Shown: positions 49,221-59,357 of the stretch, piece by piece | Layout of the letters: every line of letters begins with the position of its first letter | Position numbering within the stretch: position 1 is the first letter of the stretch | Assembly: GCA_937136395.1 (NCBI GenBank) | Contig: CAKZOI010000072.1 | Location: forward strand, 1 to 64,000 | Reading direction: 5' to 3' | From: an uncultured Opitutia bacterium | GTDB lineage: Bacteria; Verrucomicrobiota; Verrucomicrobiia; Opitutales; Coraliomargaritaceae | Length of the DNA stretch: 64,000 bases | Position numbers and translations under genes: made by a program | Notes under the pieces: model-generated | Databases searched by the model: none | Told to the model about the DNA's origin: nothing | What the model saw: the letters and a program-made list of their open reading frames with translations, nothing else

Positions 49221-50111
49221 ATGAATCTGCTATCTACTCAACAGTGGCAGCCCATCGCAAAGGCACATCGCGCACGGGCGGAAGAATGGACTGTGCCCTA
49301 CCGCTCGCGGCGTGCACAAGGTTCGATGCATCCAGTCTACGATTTCCTATTCATCTACTATCGATTCGCACCTGCCCAGCTCGAGTATTGGCACCCTGGT
49401 CTCGGAATCGCAGTCGAATCCTCTGAATTTCTCTCTGGCACGAATGACAAGTTCTATACCCTAAATGAAGGCACCCTTCACCTCGACCCCGCAAAGCTCG
49501 ATGTCAAATCACGCAAACGCCTCCAATGGAGCCTCGACCTCTGTCGTGCAGTCGACAATCGCCCAGCTCAATTCGGCTGTTTCGGGATGCATGAGTGGGC
49601 AATGGTTTATCAAGGGGGCCCTGAAGGTCGCGCACGCCACGAAGGCACACTGCCGTTGCGTCTCCCACAAGTAGAGATCGATAGCCTCGTCAAAAGCCGC
49701 CCTATTTGTTGCAGCCATTTCGATGCATTCAGGTTCTTCACAGAGAGTGCGATGCCCTTCAACCGAATCCAACCATCTCAGGAAAGTAGAATGCTGAACG
49801 AGCAATGTGGTTGCCTACATACCAACATGGATCTCTACAAATGGACGGCAAAATGTATGCCATGGGTCGGCAGCGACTTGCTGTGGGATACCTTTAGCTA
49901 CGCAGTCAACTGCCGGGAAATCGATATGCGTGCCAGTCCATATGATTGTCGCCAACTAGGCTACACACCGATCCCAATTGAAACCGCAGAAGGTCGCGCT
50001 GAATACGAGATCGAACAAGCCAAACTCGCGGAACAGTCAAAAGTTCTACGTAAACGCTTAATTTGTGCCTTAGAGGTAGTGCTAGGAAGTCGACACACGA
50101 GCGAGAAATAG
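49221..50111 (+). CDS. Homologue of actinobacterial '3-methyladenine DNA glycosylase' family
   Basis: 296 residues. Conserved strings include MHPVYDFLFIYYRFAPAQLEYWHPG, NRPAQFGCFGMHEWAMVY, RPICCSHFDAFRFFTE, GCLHTNMDLYKWTAKCMPW and RASPYDCRQLGYTPIPIET. I recognise this as the protein family commonly annotated as 3-methyladenine DNA glycosylase in actinobacteria. It lacks the AlkA helix-hairpin-helix signature, so enzymatic function is weakly supported. Abundant Cys/His suggests a metal or structural site. Confidence 0.78.
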   Translation: MNLLSTQQWQPIAKAHRARAEEWTVPYRSRRAQGSMHPVYDFLFIYYRFAPAQLEYWHPGLGIAVESSEFLSGTNDKFYTLNEGTLHLDPAKLDVKSRKRLQWSLDLCRAVDNRPAQFGCFGMHEWAMVYQGGPEGRARHEGTLPLRLPQVEIDSLVKSRPICCSHFDAFRFFTESAMPFNRIQPSQESRMLNEQCGCLHTNMDLYKWTAKCMPWVGSDLLWDTFSYAVNCREIDMRASPYDCRQLGYTPIPIETAEGRAEYEIEQAKLAEQSKVLRKRLICALEVVLGSRHTSEK

Positions 50112-50170
50112 ACGACTAGGGCCACCAAACTAATTATCCTTAAATCGGCAGTTCGCCTGAGTGTATTCTT

Positions 50171-50206
50171 GTAAACCGTTAATGGACGTCAATGAACGTT
50201 AATCAG
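50171..50206 (+). repeat. ACGT/TTAAT dispersed repeat, copy 2
   Basis: GTAAACCGTTAATGGACGTC then AATGAACGTTAATCAG matches the reverse complement of 25001-25037. It lies in the 244-bp gap before tex, whose remaining sequence shows no gene. Confidence 0.65.
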
Positions 50207-50355
50207 AGGCTGCGCCAATTTGGCTTTGGACTGCAGAATGAAAATCGAAAAAAATACAGCATCGAGCATGGTTTTGCTTTCCCTTCAAAACACCTTCACT
50301 AGGTTCTTCGCTTTTACTTTTTTAAGCCACAAATACGACGACTATCGACCATTCG

Positions 50356-52638
50356 ATGCAGAACCCATTTATTGATCAAATAGCTGAAGAACTCAGCCTC
50401 ACTCTCTCCCAAGTTACCGCAACTGCAACGCTACTGACAGAAGGTGGCACGGTGCCCTTCATCGCTCGCTATCGCAAAGAACAAACGGGTGAACTCGACG
50501 AAGTGCAGATCACTTCGATCCGCGACCGTCTCCAACAACTGGCTGATCTCGCAGCGCGGCGTGAATCGATCAAAAAATCACTCGAAGAGCGCAGCTTACT
50601 CAGCGACGAACTCAAAGACAAAATCGACAAGGCACAGACCATGTCGAAGCTTGAGGACATCTACCTGCCCTTCCGCCCAAAGCGCCGGACAAAAGCGATG
50701 ATCGCGCGTGAGCGTGGACTCGAACCACTCGCCACTCATATATTTGAAAACCAAGACGCAAGCGACGTTGCCGAACAAGTACTCACCTACGTCGACTCCG
50801 AAAAGGAAGTGCCAGATGCCAGTGCAGCGCTTGAAGGCGCACGCCACATAATTGCCGAATGGATCAGCGACGATGCCGACTTGCGTGAGCGCTTGCGTAA
50901 ACTCTTTTGGGAGCAAGGCACACTGATTTCTGAAGCCTTCCCAGGTAAAGAAACAGAAGGTGCAAAATACAGCGACTATTTCGACTGGAAAGAACCGATC
51001 AAGAATGCACCTTCTCATCGTATTCTAGCGATCCGTCGTGGCGAAAAAGAAGGTTTCCTCTTCCACCGTATTTTGCCTGAAGAAGCATCTGCGCTGAGCA
51101 TTATTGAGAAGCAATTCCTCACAGGACGTGGCCCTGCGGCGACTGAAGTCAAAACTGCAATTGCCGACAGCTATAAACGCCTGCTTTGCCCATCGATGGA
51201 AACTGATGTGCGCCTTAAAGCGAAAAAACAGGCAGACGCTGCCGCGATCCAAGTATTTGCCGACAATGCCCGTGAACTCCTACTCGCCTCCCCTCTTGGA
51301 CAAAAACGAACCATGGCCGTCGATCCAGGCTTCCGGACAGGCTGCAAAACCGTTGTCCTGGATGCACAAGGCAATCTGTTATTTAATCATGTATTGTTTT
51401 GCACAGGAAGTGCAGGTCAAGTTGAGCGGGCAGGCGTTGAAGCCAAAGCTTTAATCGAACGCTACAATATTGAAGCCATCGCCATCGGAAACGGCACCGC
51501 TGGACGTGAAACAGAAACTTTCTTTCGCGGGCTCGGACTGTCGGCAAAAATTATTATTGTCAGCGTCAACGAATCTGGTGCTTCGATTTACTCCGCTTCG
51601 GAAGTCGCCCGAGAGGAATTCCCCAACGAAGATCTCACTGTGCGAGGTGCCGTATCGATCGGTCGCCGCCTCATGGATCCTCTGGCTGAACTAGTCAAAC
51701 TTGACCCTAAATCAATTGGTGTTGGGCAATATCAACACGACGTCGATCAATATGCCCTCAAGCGCACACTCGATGATACCGTCATTTCGAGCGTCAATAA
51801 AGTCGGCGTCGAAGTAAATACAGCAAGTAAACAGCTACTGTCTTACGTGGCAGGACTCAACGAAACAATCGCTGGTAACATCGTCACTCACCGCCAAGAA
51901 AAAGGGCCGTTCAAATCACGTAAAGAACTCACCGAGGTAACACGCCTCGGCCCAAAGGCCTTTGAACAATGCGCAGGCTTTTTACGTATTCGCGATGCCG
52001 AGCACCCACTCGATCAAAGCGGTGTGCACCCAGAACGCTACACACTCGTTGAGCAAATGGCAGCAACTGTAGGCTGCAAAGTTGAAGACCTCACTAAAGA
52101 CAGTGCCGCTCGTTCGAAGATTAATTTACAAGACCACGTGTCCGAAGATGTCGGGCTCCCGACCCTGTGCGACATAATGGAAGAGTTGGCTAAACCAGGC
52201 CGCGACCCACGTAAGCAATTCGAAGCTTTTGCCTTTGCTGAAGGCATTGATAAGCCAAGCGATCTAATACTAGGCATGAAACTGCCTGGCCTGGTGACCA
52301 ATGTCACCGCCTTCGGAGCTTTCGTCGACATCGGCGTGCATCAGGACGGCCTCGTCCACATTAGCCAATTAGCCGATAGCTTTGTCGATGATCCAAACAA
52401 GATCGTAAAGGTCGGCGACAAGGTAAAAGTTACCGTCACCGAAATTGATTTACACCGTAATCGCATTGCTCTCTCGATGAAGAAACAACCTGAGATCGGC
52501 GGCAAAAAAGAGCGCTCAGGTGCACCAAAAGCACGCAAACATACAGCACGCGATGGTCATCAGAGCAAGAGCGGTCGACGACAGGCTAGCAATAACGACT
52601 TTGGCAGTAATTGGTTTGATGCAGCATTAAAAAAGTAA
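50356..52638 (+). CDS. tex: Tex-family S1 RNA-binding protein
   Basis: 760 residues. Order: N-terminal Tex helical region (TATLLTEGGTVPFIARYRKEQTGELDE), YqgF-like domain (MAVDPGFRTGCKTVVLDAQG, about 319-340), SIYSASEVAREEFP, helix-hairpin-helix part (YVAGLNETIAGNIVTHRQEKG, KAFEQCAGFLRI) and an S1 domain (LPGLVTNVTAFGAFVDIGVHQDGLVHISQL, about 640-710). A basic tail follows (KKERSGAPKARKHTARDGH). Tex binds RNA and influences transcription; its exact role is not settled. Its end lies 3 bp from the convergent ftsZ end. Confidence 0.95.
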   Translation: MQNPFIDQIAEELSLTLSQVTATATLLTEGGTVPFIARYRKEQTGELDEVQITSIRDRLQQLADLAARRESIKKSLEERSLLSDELKDKIDKAQTMSKLEDIYLPFRPKRRTKAMIARERGLEPLATHIFENQDASDVAEQVLTYVDSEKEVPDASAALEGARHIIAEWISDDADLRERLRKLFWEQGTLISEAFPGKETEGAKYSDYFDWKEPIKNAPSHRILAIRRGEKEGFLFHRILPEEASALSIIEKQFLTGRGPAATEVKTAIADSYKRLLCPSMETDVRLKAKKQADAAAIQVFADNARELLLASPLGQKRTMAVDPGFRTGCKTVVLDAQGNLLFNHVLFCTGSAGQVERAGVEAKALIERYNIEAIAIGNGTAGRETETFFRGLGLSAKIIIVSVNESGASIYSASEVAREEFPNEDLTVRGAVSIGRRLMDPLAELVKLDPKSIGVGQYQHDVDQYALKRTLDDTVISSVNKVGVEVNTASKQLLSYVAGLNETIAGNIVTHRQEKGPFKSRKELTEVTRLGPKAFEQCAGFLRIRDAEHPLDQSGVHPERYTLVEQMAATVGCKVEDLTKDSAARSKINLQDHVSEDVGLPTLCDIMEELAKPGRDPRKQFEAFAFAEGIDKPSDLILGMKLPGLVTNVTAFGAFVDIGVHQDGLVHISQLADSFVDDPNKIVKVGDKVKVTVTEIDLHRNRIALSMKKQPEIGGKKERSGAPKARKHTARDGHQSKSGRRQASNNDFGSNWFDAALKK

Positions 52639-52641
52639 TGC

Positions 52642-53913
52642 CTACTTGATCTTAATCTTGATACCGCGACGCATAAACGTCGGCACATCTAGATCCTCAC
52701 CGTTATATTCATTGCGATCTGTCTTTTCAAAGTAACCGCGCTGCTCATCGTTATCAATAAATGTGAACTCATCTTGGTTCACTTCTAAAGTCTGCTGCTT
52801 CTTTGGTAACTTAGACGAATGCACTGGGCGAGGAGGCTTATCTTCTTTTGAAATCTCTGTTTCAAGCCCCAGCCCTCCTTCTAGTGTCGTTTTTGTGCGA
52901 GCCGTTGCAGTCGCTTTCTCAACCGCTGCAGTCACCTCCATATCAGCCTTACCTAGCACGCAGATCTCCAGACTTTCATGACGGGCTTCATCGATCACAG
53001 CCCCAAAAATTAAATCCTCTCGTGAGCCAAAGCGCTTTGAAACAAGCGACATGATTTCGTTTACTTTGGAAATGCCGAGGTCCGCGCCTCCGATCACGTT
53101 CACGATGATCCGATCTAACTGAGAGGGTCGATCCCCCATATGCAGCAAGGGGCAAATAAATAAATCCTCTAGTGCATTTTTCACATAGTCTGGTCCATTC
53201 GCAGTGCCCGTTCCAAAAACCGTTTTACCTCCACGATCATGAAATACAGAGCGCAAAGAGCCAAAGTCCTGATTGATTAAGCCCGTCTTCAGCAACATCG
53301 CACAAAGAGAATTCACACCTCGGCCAATCCAACGGTCGGCGACCGCAAAGGCCTTTAACACGCTGGTATCTTCCTCCCCCTCTTGTAAGAGCACATCATT
53401 AGGCAACGGGATCATCCCATGAACCAATTGACGCAACTCACCGATACTTTCTTCTGCAATATGCTTACGCCGTGCCCCTTCAAAACTGAATGGCAGCGTC
53501 GCAAACGCGAGCACCAAGGCACCAGTCTTCGCTGCCACTTCAGCCACAACCGAAGCAACTGCACTCCCTGTGCCACCACCTAGCCCAACGATCAAAATGA
53601 TCAGGTCCGTATCGGTAATTAAACGAGCAATCGCATCACGGTCAGCCTCAGCTGCGGCACGACCGATTTCAATTTCACCACCGGCGCCAAGGCCACGAGT
53701 GACGGATCGGCCGATCACAAGCTTCTCAGCGATAGGCGATGCATTCAGTGCTTGTGCATCTGTATTAATCGCAGCGAGACGGACATCACCCAAATCATCC
53801 AATTTGAGACCATCGACCGCGTTCGTACCCGCACCTCCCAATCCGATGATCTTAATCTTAAGATCAGAAGACCCACTACTCTGGCTCAATAGACTCTGTG
53901 TTTCGGTACTCAC
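52642..53913 (-). CDS. ftsZ: FtsZ, tubulin-like division protein with an altered T7 loop
   Basis: 423 residues. GTP-binding motifs: [12 protein letters not shown] (23-34) and the tubulin signature GGGTGSA (112-118; usually GGGTGTG). The T7 synergy loop reads [14 protein letters not shown] (211-224): Asn214 and Asp216 are kept, but the second acidic residue (Asp212 in E. coli) is Ser219. The C-terminal tail DVPTFMRRG matches the FtsA-binding peptide, followed by IKIKIK. A Lys/Glu-rich linker of about 60 residues precedes it. FtsZ forms the Z-ring. It is the last gene of the dcw cluster, 6 bp after ftsA. Confidence 0.97.
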   Translation of the reverse strand: MSTETQSLLSQSSGSSDLKIKIIGLGGAGTNAVDGLKLDDLGDVRLAAINTDAQALNASPIAEKLVIGRSVTRGLGAGGEIEIGRAAAEADRDAIARLITDTDLIILIVGLGGGTGSAVASVVAEVAAKTGALVLAFATLPFSFEGARRKHIAEESIGELRQLVHGMIPLPNDVLLQEGEEDTSVLKAFAVADRWIGRGVNSLCAMLLKTGLINQDFGSLRSVFHDRGGKTVFGTGTANGPDYVKNALEDLFICPLLHMGDRPSQLDRIIVNVIGGADLGISKVNEIMSLVSKRFGSREDLIFGAVIDEARHESLEICVLGKADMEVTAAVEKATATARTKTTLEGGLGLETEISKEDKPPRPVHSSKLPKKQQTLEVNQDEFTFIDNDEQRGYFEKTDRNEYNGEDLDVPTFMRRGIKIKIK

Positions 53914-53919
53914 GTGTGT

Positions 53920-55131
53920 TCAAATATTTAAGAGACCACTAATTTTGCGTAGAAAGCTCGAGGGCTTTGCCATTTCTTGGGAAGCATCTTGCCCAGTTAA
54001 TGCATAATGCAATAACCCAAGAACAGTGCTATACTCAGGCTGACGCAGTTCTTCGGCGACATCAACAGAACCCTCTGAAACGGTCGCATCCAATCCGAGG
54101 CAACGCTTTGCAACTTCATCAATTCCTGCTAAGCGAGCACTTCCCCCTGTTAAAACAATACCCGATGCAATATCCATTGGTTCCAAGAGTTCCGCGACCT
54201 CAAGTTCAGCTTTGATAATATCAAAGATTTCGGAAACTCGCGCTTCGATAATCTTCGTTATCGCTGCTAAAGGGTACTCTCGATCACCAATAGTCAGATC
54301 GCCAATAGTCCAGACCTTCTCGTCCTTGTCTCCGGTCTGATAATAAGCACGTCCATGCTTGACTTTGAAATCTTCTGCACTCTTACGACCGACCCTTAAT
54401 CCAATACTCAAATCGTTGGTAATGTGATCGCCGCCAACAGGCACAACACCTGTTTTTACGATATAACCTTTTCGATACAGCACATAGTCTGTGGTGCCTC
54501 CGCCAATATCGACTACGAGCGCACCGTTTTCTTTCTCTGAATCCTGCAGCAGCACGGCACCCGAGGCGATACTGGAGATAACCATATCACTCACATCTAA
54601 ATCAATACCACGGATCACTCTTAAACTATCACTGACGATATCGCTATCTCCATGCACCGACCAATAACCGACCTGTAAACGGCGGCCTTCGCGCGACAAC
54701 GGGTTCTCAACCAGCTGGTCATCCACTGAAAATGGATTTTGAATATGGTGAATATACGTGCGCGTATTCGGAAGTTTTCGGCGTTTGGCATCTGCTTTGG
54801 CCGCATCGATATCGACACTGCGAATCACCCCATCCGGAGCGCTTACATTTGTCGTGCCGACGTTAAAATTTCCGATTAGATGACTGCCCGTCTGAGCGAG
54901 AAATACTTCGTCGATACGAGAATTGGAATTTTTCTCGGCGGCCATAATGGCTGCATGCACACAGTCACTCGCCGCATTCAAATCAGTGACCACACCTTTT
55001 TTTACACCTTTCGAAGAGCTCGCGCTATGACCGATAATGTTTAGCCCAGATTCACCGACAATCTCGCCTAGCAAGACCGCCACCTTGGACGTCCCGATCT
55101 CGACTGCACCAACTACTCTAGAATGACTCAT
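53920..55131 (-). CDS. ftsA: FtsA, actin-like Z-ring membrane tether
   Basis: 403 residues. Actin-fold motifs: [18 protein letters not shown] (phosphate 1), the 1C insertion region [20 protein letters not shown], phosphate 2 [20 protein letters not shown] and adenosine motif [20 protein letters not shown]-terminal amphipathic helix ([13 protein letters not shown]) would bind the membrane. FtsA anchors FtsZ. The order ftsQ-ftsA-ftsZ is the classic one, though a 122-bp gap separates ftsQ from ftsA here. Confidence 0.96.
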   Translation of the reverse strand: MSHSRVVGAVEIGTSKVAVLLGEIVGESGLNIIGHSASSSKGVKKGVVTDLNAASDCVHAAIMAAEKNSNSRIDEVFLAQTGSHLIGNFNVGTTNVSAPDGVIRSVDIDAAKADAKRRKLPNTRTYIHHIQNPFSVDDQLVENPLSREGRRLQVGYWSVHGDSDIVSDSLRVIRGIDLDVSDMVISSIASGAVLLQDSEKENGALVVDIGGGTTDYVLYRKGYIVKTGVVPVGGDHITNDLSIGLRVGRKSAEDFKVKHGRAYYQTGDKDEKVWTIGDLTIGDREYPLAAITKIIEARVSEIFDIIKAELEVAELLEPMDIASGIVLTGGSARLAGIDEVAKRCLGLDATVSEGSVDVAEELRQPEYSTVLGLLHYALTGQDASQEMAKPSSFLRKISGLLNI

Positions 55132-55253
55132 GAGGGTAAGAAGTAAGGAAATAAGTATTAGAAGTCAGAAGCTTATCATATGGAAGATTGAATCACCCAC
55201 ACTCCTTCTGTTTTTCATAAACTAACTTCTACATGCTAACTTCTCGCTCCTTT

Positions 55254-56189
55254 CTAAAATGTTCCGACTCGACCACTACTAAACTGCACCGCAGCAGAGC
55301 CGCGTAAAGAAAGATCGATACGCTCGATAGATGGATTTCCACGCTGTTGCACATATGACAAAATGTAGCTCAAACGATCCAATTGCTGGCCGTAGTCGGC
55401 CCCCGCACTGAAAATAATACGTGGCACCCAAGTTGAGCGCACTTCAATAATCTGCCCTGGGAGCTCCAAATCCCCAGTATAATGCTCAAGCGAGACGACT
55501 TGCCAAGTGTTGAACAACTTCGGATTATTCTGCCGAGCGTAATCGAGTAAATCAGCCACACGATCAATCCCGCGCATTGGTAAATACTTTCCTTCTGAAC
55601 TCAGATACGGCTGCACAAATGGTAGATTTTTCAACATCGACTTCGGATACCCCACGCCTGCGTAAATCGTGCCATCTCTGGCAACTAATTTAAGCAAACG
55701 AGTGTCATTCGGTCCAGCCACCGCAAGTCGTAATGATGGGATACGCTCCTCAATCGAAATCTTTAAATCACTCGGGAAGATTCGCGCCACCGAAGCAGAT
55801 TTCACCTGCCCTTGCGCTTCTAAATCTGCCTTCAAAGAGTGAATATCCGCTTCCATTAATGACATCCCCGCATGCAGCTCAACAACTGTGCCCAACCAAT
55901 TATTCGGAAGCACCCCATCGGTCTCAAAAAGAATACGTTCAATCGGCTTTGAGGGTGTCGAAATCTGAATAGCTTCATCTCGATCCTTTAGCGCAGACAC
56001 GCTCACTACAATCGCAGCGACAACAACAATCACCAACAAAAGCAACCCCAGCAATTTTAGCAGTTTTTGTTGACGACGTTTACGAGCCTGAGGCGAATTA
56101 ATCCGCTTCTTACGAGGCCCCGCCAGCTCACGCCAACTTTGCTCCCCACTCGCAGCCGTGCTGCCTTTATCTTTGCCTGATCCGATCAT
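55254..56189 (-). CDS. ftsQ: FtsQ/DivIB-type division protein
   Basis: 311 residues: a basic cytoplasmic N-terminus (about 45 residues, PRKKRINSPQARKRRQQKLL), one membrane helix (LLGLLLLVIVVVAAIVVSVS) and a periplasmic POTRA-like domain. A beta domain follows (VARIFPSDLKISIEERIPSL; ELPGQIIEVRSTWVPRII) and ends with FSSGRVGTF. FtsQ bridges early and late divisome parts. Identity is weak as usual for FtsQ, but position between ddl and ftsA and topology fix the call. Confidence 0.9.
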   Translation of the reverse strand: MIGSGKDKGSTAASGEQSWRELAGPRKKRINSPQARKRRQQKLLKLLGLLLLVIVVVAAIVVSVSALKDRDEAIQISTPSKPIERILFETDGVLPNNWLGTVVELHAGMSLMEADIHSLKADLEAQGQVKSASVARIFPSDLKISIEERIPSLRLAVAGPNDTRLLKLVARDGTIYAGVGYPKSMLKNLPFVQPYLSSEGKYLPMRGIDRVADLLDYARQNNPKLFNTWQVVSLEHYTGDLELPGQIIEVRSTWVPRIIFSAGADYGQQLDRLSYILSYVQQRGNPSIERIDLSLRGSAAVQFSSGRVGTF

Positions 56190-56191
56190 TC

Positions 56192-57124
56192 TTAAGTTTG
56201 TCTACTTCCGTTCACTTGAAAGCGCTCAATTGCAGGGGTCACCAACTCATTGGCAAGTTCCTCAAACCCTAAACCGACACAGGAAGCACTTTTAGGTAAT
56301 AAACTCGTCGCAGTCAGACCAGGCAAGGTATTGATCTCTAAAAAATAAGGTATCTGATCTTCCAATAAAAAATCGATACGTGCAAAATCGCGACAACCAC
56401 ATGCCGAAAACAATCGCTCAGCAGAGTCTTTTATTTGCGCCTCTAAATCAGAGTCCAATTCTGCGGGGAATCTATAGTCCGTAGACCCTGGAGTATACTT
56501 CGCCTTAAAATCATAAACACCAGAAGCACTGACGATCTCAACGATCCCCATGGCTTTACCTTGCAATATACCAACCGTCAATTCACGCCCTTGAATACGC
56601 TGTTCAATGAGCCAATTTCCTTCATGAATTTGCGAAAGCGTCACACCGAGTGCCGAGCGATGCTCAGTAAAATGCAGCCCCACACTACTCCCTTCATCTG
56701 CTGGCTTAATAACCAAAGAGCTGCCGAGTTCATCAATCACATCATCTGCCAATGGAGAGGCATCACCTTTAAAAACCATTCCTTTCGGTGAACGCACACC
56801 AATGGAAGTCGCCATCGCTTTGGCCCGATCCTTCAACATACAGAGTCGGCTCGCTTCAGCGTCACTCCCACAGCAAACAACACCTGCTGCTTCGCAAAGA
56901 GCTTGCAGTTGACCATCTTCACCAAACGCACCGTGCAAAGCTGGAAATACGATTGATCGACGACCATCAATCTCAGCTGGCAGCTCATTCTGATCTAAAC
57001 GAAGTAAGTCTACAGAATGGTTTTCCGACAGAGCCTTAGCGATTGCCTCGCCGCTCACCAACGACACTTCGCGCTCCGAGCCGACACCTCCATAGAGCAC
57101 CACTATAGACTCTAACTTAGACAT
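56192..57124 (-). CDS. ddl: D-alanine--D-alanine ligase
   Basis: 310 residues, an ATP-grasp enzyme that makes the D-Ala-D-Ala end of peptidoglycan precursors. Motifs: VLYGGVGSEREVSLVSG (4-20), IVFPALHGAFGEDGQLQALCE, SLVIKPADEGSSVGLH (ATP site), YTPGSTDYRFPAEL, FARIDFLL, PYFLEINTLPGLTATSLLPK. Its start overlaps the end of the murC-murB gene by 8 bp. Confidence 0.97.
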   Translation of the reverse strand: MSKLESIVVLYGGVGSEREVSLVSGEAIAKALSENHSVDLLRLDQNELPAEIDGRRSIVFPALHGAFGEDGQLQALCEAAGVVCCGSDAEASRLCMLKDRAKAMATSIGVRSPKGMVFKGDASPLADDVIDELGSSLVIKPADEGSSVGLHFTEHRSALGVTLSQIHEGNWLIEQRIQGRELTVGILQGKAMGIVEIVSASGVYDFKAKYTPGSTDYRFPAELDSDLEAQIKDSAERLFSACGCRDFARIDFLLEDQIPYFLEINTLPGLTATSLLPKSASCVGLGFEELANELVTPAIERFQVNGSRQT

Positions 57125-59357
57125 CTTTCGAGGCCTCCATTTGAACTAAATCTTCGCCAAGCACCGAATCCCAAGAAGCACCCACCAGCAGCACCTCTGG
57201 TTCAAGCACATAGCCGGACTTTTCATAGACGGCAGCACGCACTTTACGAACAAGTTCGATCACATCCTTCGAAGTAGCACCTCCCTGATTGACGATAAAA
57301 TTACCATGAATGTCCGATACTTCGGCAGCCCCCACACGCATACCTTTGATTCCATATGTATCTATCAACTTGCCCGCATAATTACCTTCCGGGTTCTTAA
57401 AGATACATCCCGCACTCGGACCTCGCGGTTGACTCCCTTTGCGTGAGCTCGAATAACTATCCATTCGACTGCGAATCGACATCTCCTCTTCGCTCTCTGG
57501 ACTGACTAAGATCGCACCTAAGGCAATCCCACGACTGATTTCCTCGACTTTTCGATAACCAAAGTGAAAGGCATCTTTGGGTAAATCCTGCAGTGTCCCG
57601 TGTTCATCAAGAAACTGCACCCGCTCGACGACATCAAACATCCAGCTACCCATCGCCCCTGCATTCATACGCAGAGCACCACCGACGGCTCCAGGAATGC
57701 CTTCTAAAAACTCAAAACCTGCTAGACCTGCCTTAGCAGCATGCCCGCAAATCTCCTTAAGTCGCCCTCCAGCAGCGGCCCAAATACGCCCATCTGAAAG
57801 CGTCTTCACTGTGCGCCAAGCAGGCGCTGAAAAGCGAATAACCAAACCATCGAAGCCAGAATCGGCCACAAGCAAATTAGATCCTCGACCGAGACAAAAA
57901 GTCTTTAGCCCGAAAAGCTTCGCAGCACGAAGTAAGGCACGCAGATCTGTGAGACTGCTTGGCTCCGCATACATACGTGCCGAACCACCAACGCGCAGGG
58001 TCGTTTTATTCGCCAATGGTTCATCTAATTTCAATACACAAGTCTCTGCGACTCGCCCGTTTAGGTATCCTAGCCATGCACGATTCAAATCACCTCCCGA
58101 ACGTATCCATTCAACAAATACGCCAGCGAAACCATCTAAATCGCCTGCACCTACAAAAACCACAGTAGTCGGCTCTATGGGAAGTGACTGCGTTAGCTGT
58201 TGCACGCCTTTGACATCCATCGACAAGCAGTCAGGCTGATTCACTCTAAATGCGGCAACTAAATCATCCAGCACCCCACCAGCTTGCTCCGATTCGTGTG
58301 CCGCATAGACTGGCAATAGAAACAAAGCATCCGCACCTCCGAGACTATCGGCAAAACCCTGCTTAAACTGCTTTGTTCGCGAATAACGATGCGGTTGAAA
58401 AACCACAACTAAACGATCTTCAGGAGCTGTCCGACGCAACGAACTCAGCAGAGCTTCTATCTCAGTCGGATGGTGCGCATAATCCTCAACCACTTTCAAC
58501 CGCTCACTCTTGAACAAGCAAGTCTGGCGGCGTGCAATTCCAGAAAAGTCATCGATAATGGAAGCATCTACATCAGCGTCTAAAAAGTTGAGCACTGCCG
58601 TCGCCGCCGCGCCATTGGATCGGTTGAAACACGCCTCTGAACTTTCTACAGAAAAGCACTGCATGATCGCGCCTCCAACCTTATCGAAACGTGCTGCCAG
58701 ACCACGCTCACTCGGTAGTAGCACTCGAGACTTTGTCCTTCCGATCAACTGCCGAAAGGCTTCGTCAATCATCGCCTCATTGTAATAACGATCCGCATGA
58801 TCCCAATCAAAATTCAACAACAGAGTCACCTCTGGGCTGAATAAATCTATGGTGCCATCACTCTCGTCAATCTCCGCAACCAACCACTCGCTCTCACTGT
58901 GTTGATAGGGCGCCAAGGATGCGTCATTAAACAACCCTCCTAGAATAAAGTTCACATCCATGCCACGGCTTCGCAGTCCATGGGCGATCATTCCCGTCGT
59001 CGTGGTTTTCCCGTGACTACCCACGACTGCGATCAACTTCTTCGTCTCAGCTAATTCCGCCAGTAGCTCACCACGTCGTAACACTTTGATTCCTCGCTCC
59101 CGAGCCGACTCCAGTAATGGATGAGCTGCTTGAATGGCGCTCGAGTGCACCAGAGTCGAAATACCATCTAGTTGTTCGGCAAAAAACAAATCGCGAATCT
59201 CAACACCAGCATTGTCGAGCATACGTCGCACCGGTTCGCGTAGATGGTCATCGTAACCACAAATACTTGCACCCGATTGCGCGAGCCAACCAGCAAGTGG
59301 AGCCATCCCCATGCCACCAACGCCAAGAAACAAATATGTGCCAGAATCAGGCATCAA
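57117..59357 (-). CDS. murC-murB: Fused MurC-MurB peptidoglycan precursor enzyme
   Basis: 746 residues with two complete enzymes. Residues 1 to about 440: MurC (UDP-MurNAc--L-Ala ligase) with VGGMGMAPLAGWL, the ATP loop GSHGKTTTTGMI, NFDWDHADRYY and DYAHHPTEIEALL. Residues about 450-746: MurB (UDP-enolpyruvyl-GlcNAc reductase, FAD) with KTTLRVGGSARMYAEP, LGRGSNLLVADSG, FLEGIPGAVGGALRMNAGAM and PSAGCIFKNPEGNYAGKLID; the active-site Ser position is Cys, as in many type II MurB. MurB makes MurNAc and MurC uses it, so the fusion joins consecutive steps. Overlaps of 4 bp with murG and 8 bp with ddl indicate coupling. Confidence 0.96.
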   Translation of the reverse strand: MMPDSGTYLFLGVGGMGMAPLAGWLAQSGASICGYDDHLREPVRRMLDNAGVEIRDLFFAEQLDGISTLVHSSAIQAAHPLLESARERGIKVLRRGELLAELAETKKLIAVVGSHGKTTTTGMIAHGLRSRGMDVNFILGGLFNDASLAPYQHSESEWLVAEIDESDGTIDLFSPEVTLLLNFDWDHADRYYNEAMIDEAFRQLIGRTKSRVLLPSERGLAARFDKVGGAIMQCFSVESSEACFNRSNGAAATAVLNFLDADVDASIIDDFSGIARRQTCLFKSERLKVVEDYAHHPTEIEALLSSLRRTAPEDRLVVVFQPHRYSRTKQFKQGFADSLGGADALFLLPVYAAHESEQAGGVLDDLVAAFRVNQPDCLSMDVKGVQQLTQSLPIEPTTVVFVGAGDLDGFAGVFVEWIRSGGDLNRAWLGYLNGRVAETCVLKLDEPLANKTTLRVGGSARMYAEPSSLTDLRALLRAAKLFGLKTFCLGRGSNLLVADSGFDGLVIRFSAPAWRTVKTLSDGRIWAAAGGRLKEICGHAAKAGLAGFEFLEGIPGAVGGALRMNAGAMGSWMFDVVERVQFLDEHGTLQDLPKDAFHFGYRKVEEISRGIALGAILVSPESEEEMSIRSRMDSYSSSRKGSQPRGPSAGCIFKNPEGNYAGKLIDTYGIKGMRVGAAEVSDIHGNFIVNQGGATSKDVIELVRKVRAAVYEKSGYVLEPEVLLVGASWDSVLGEDLVQMEASKDV

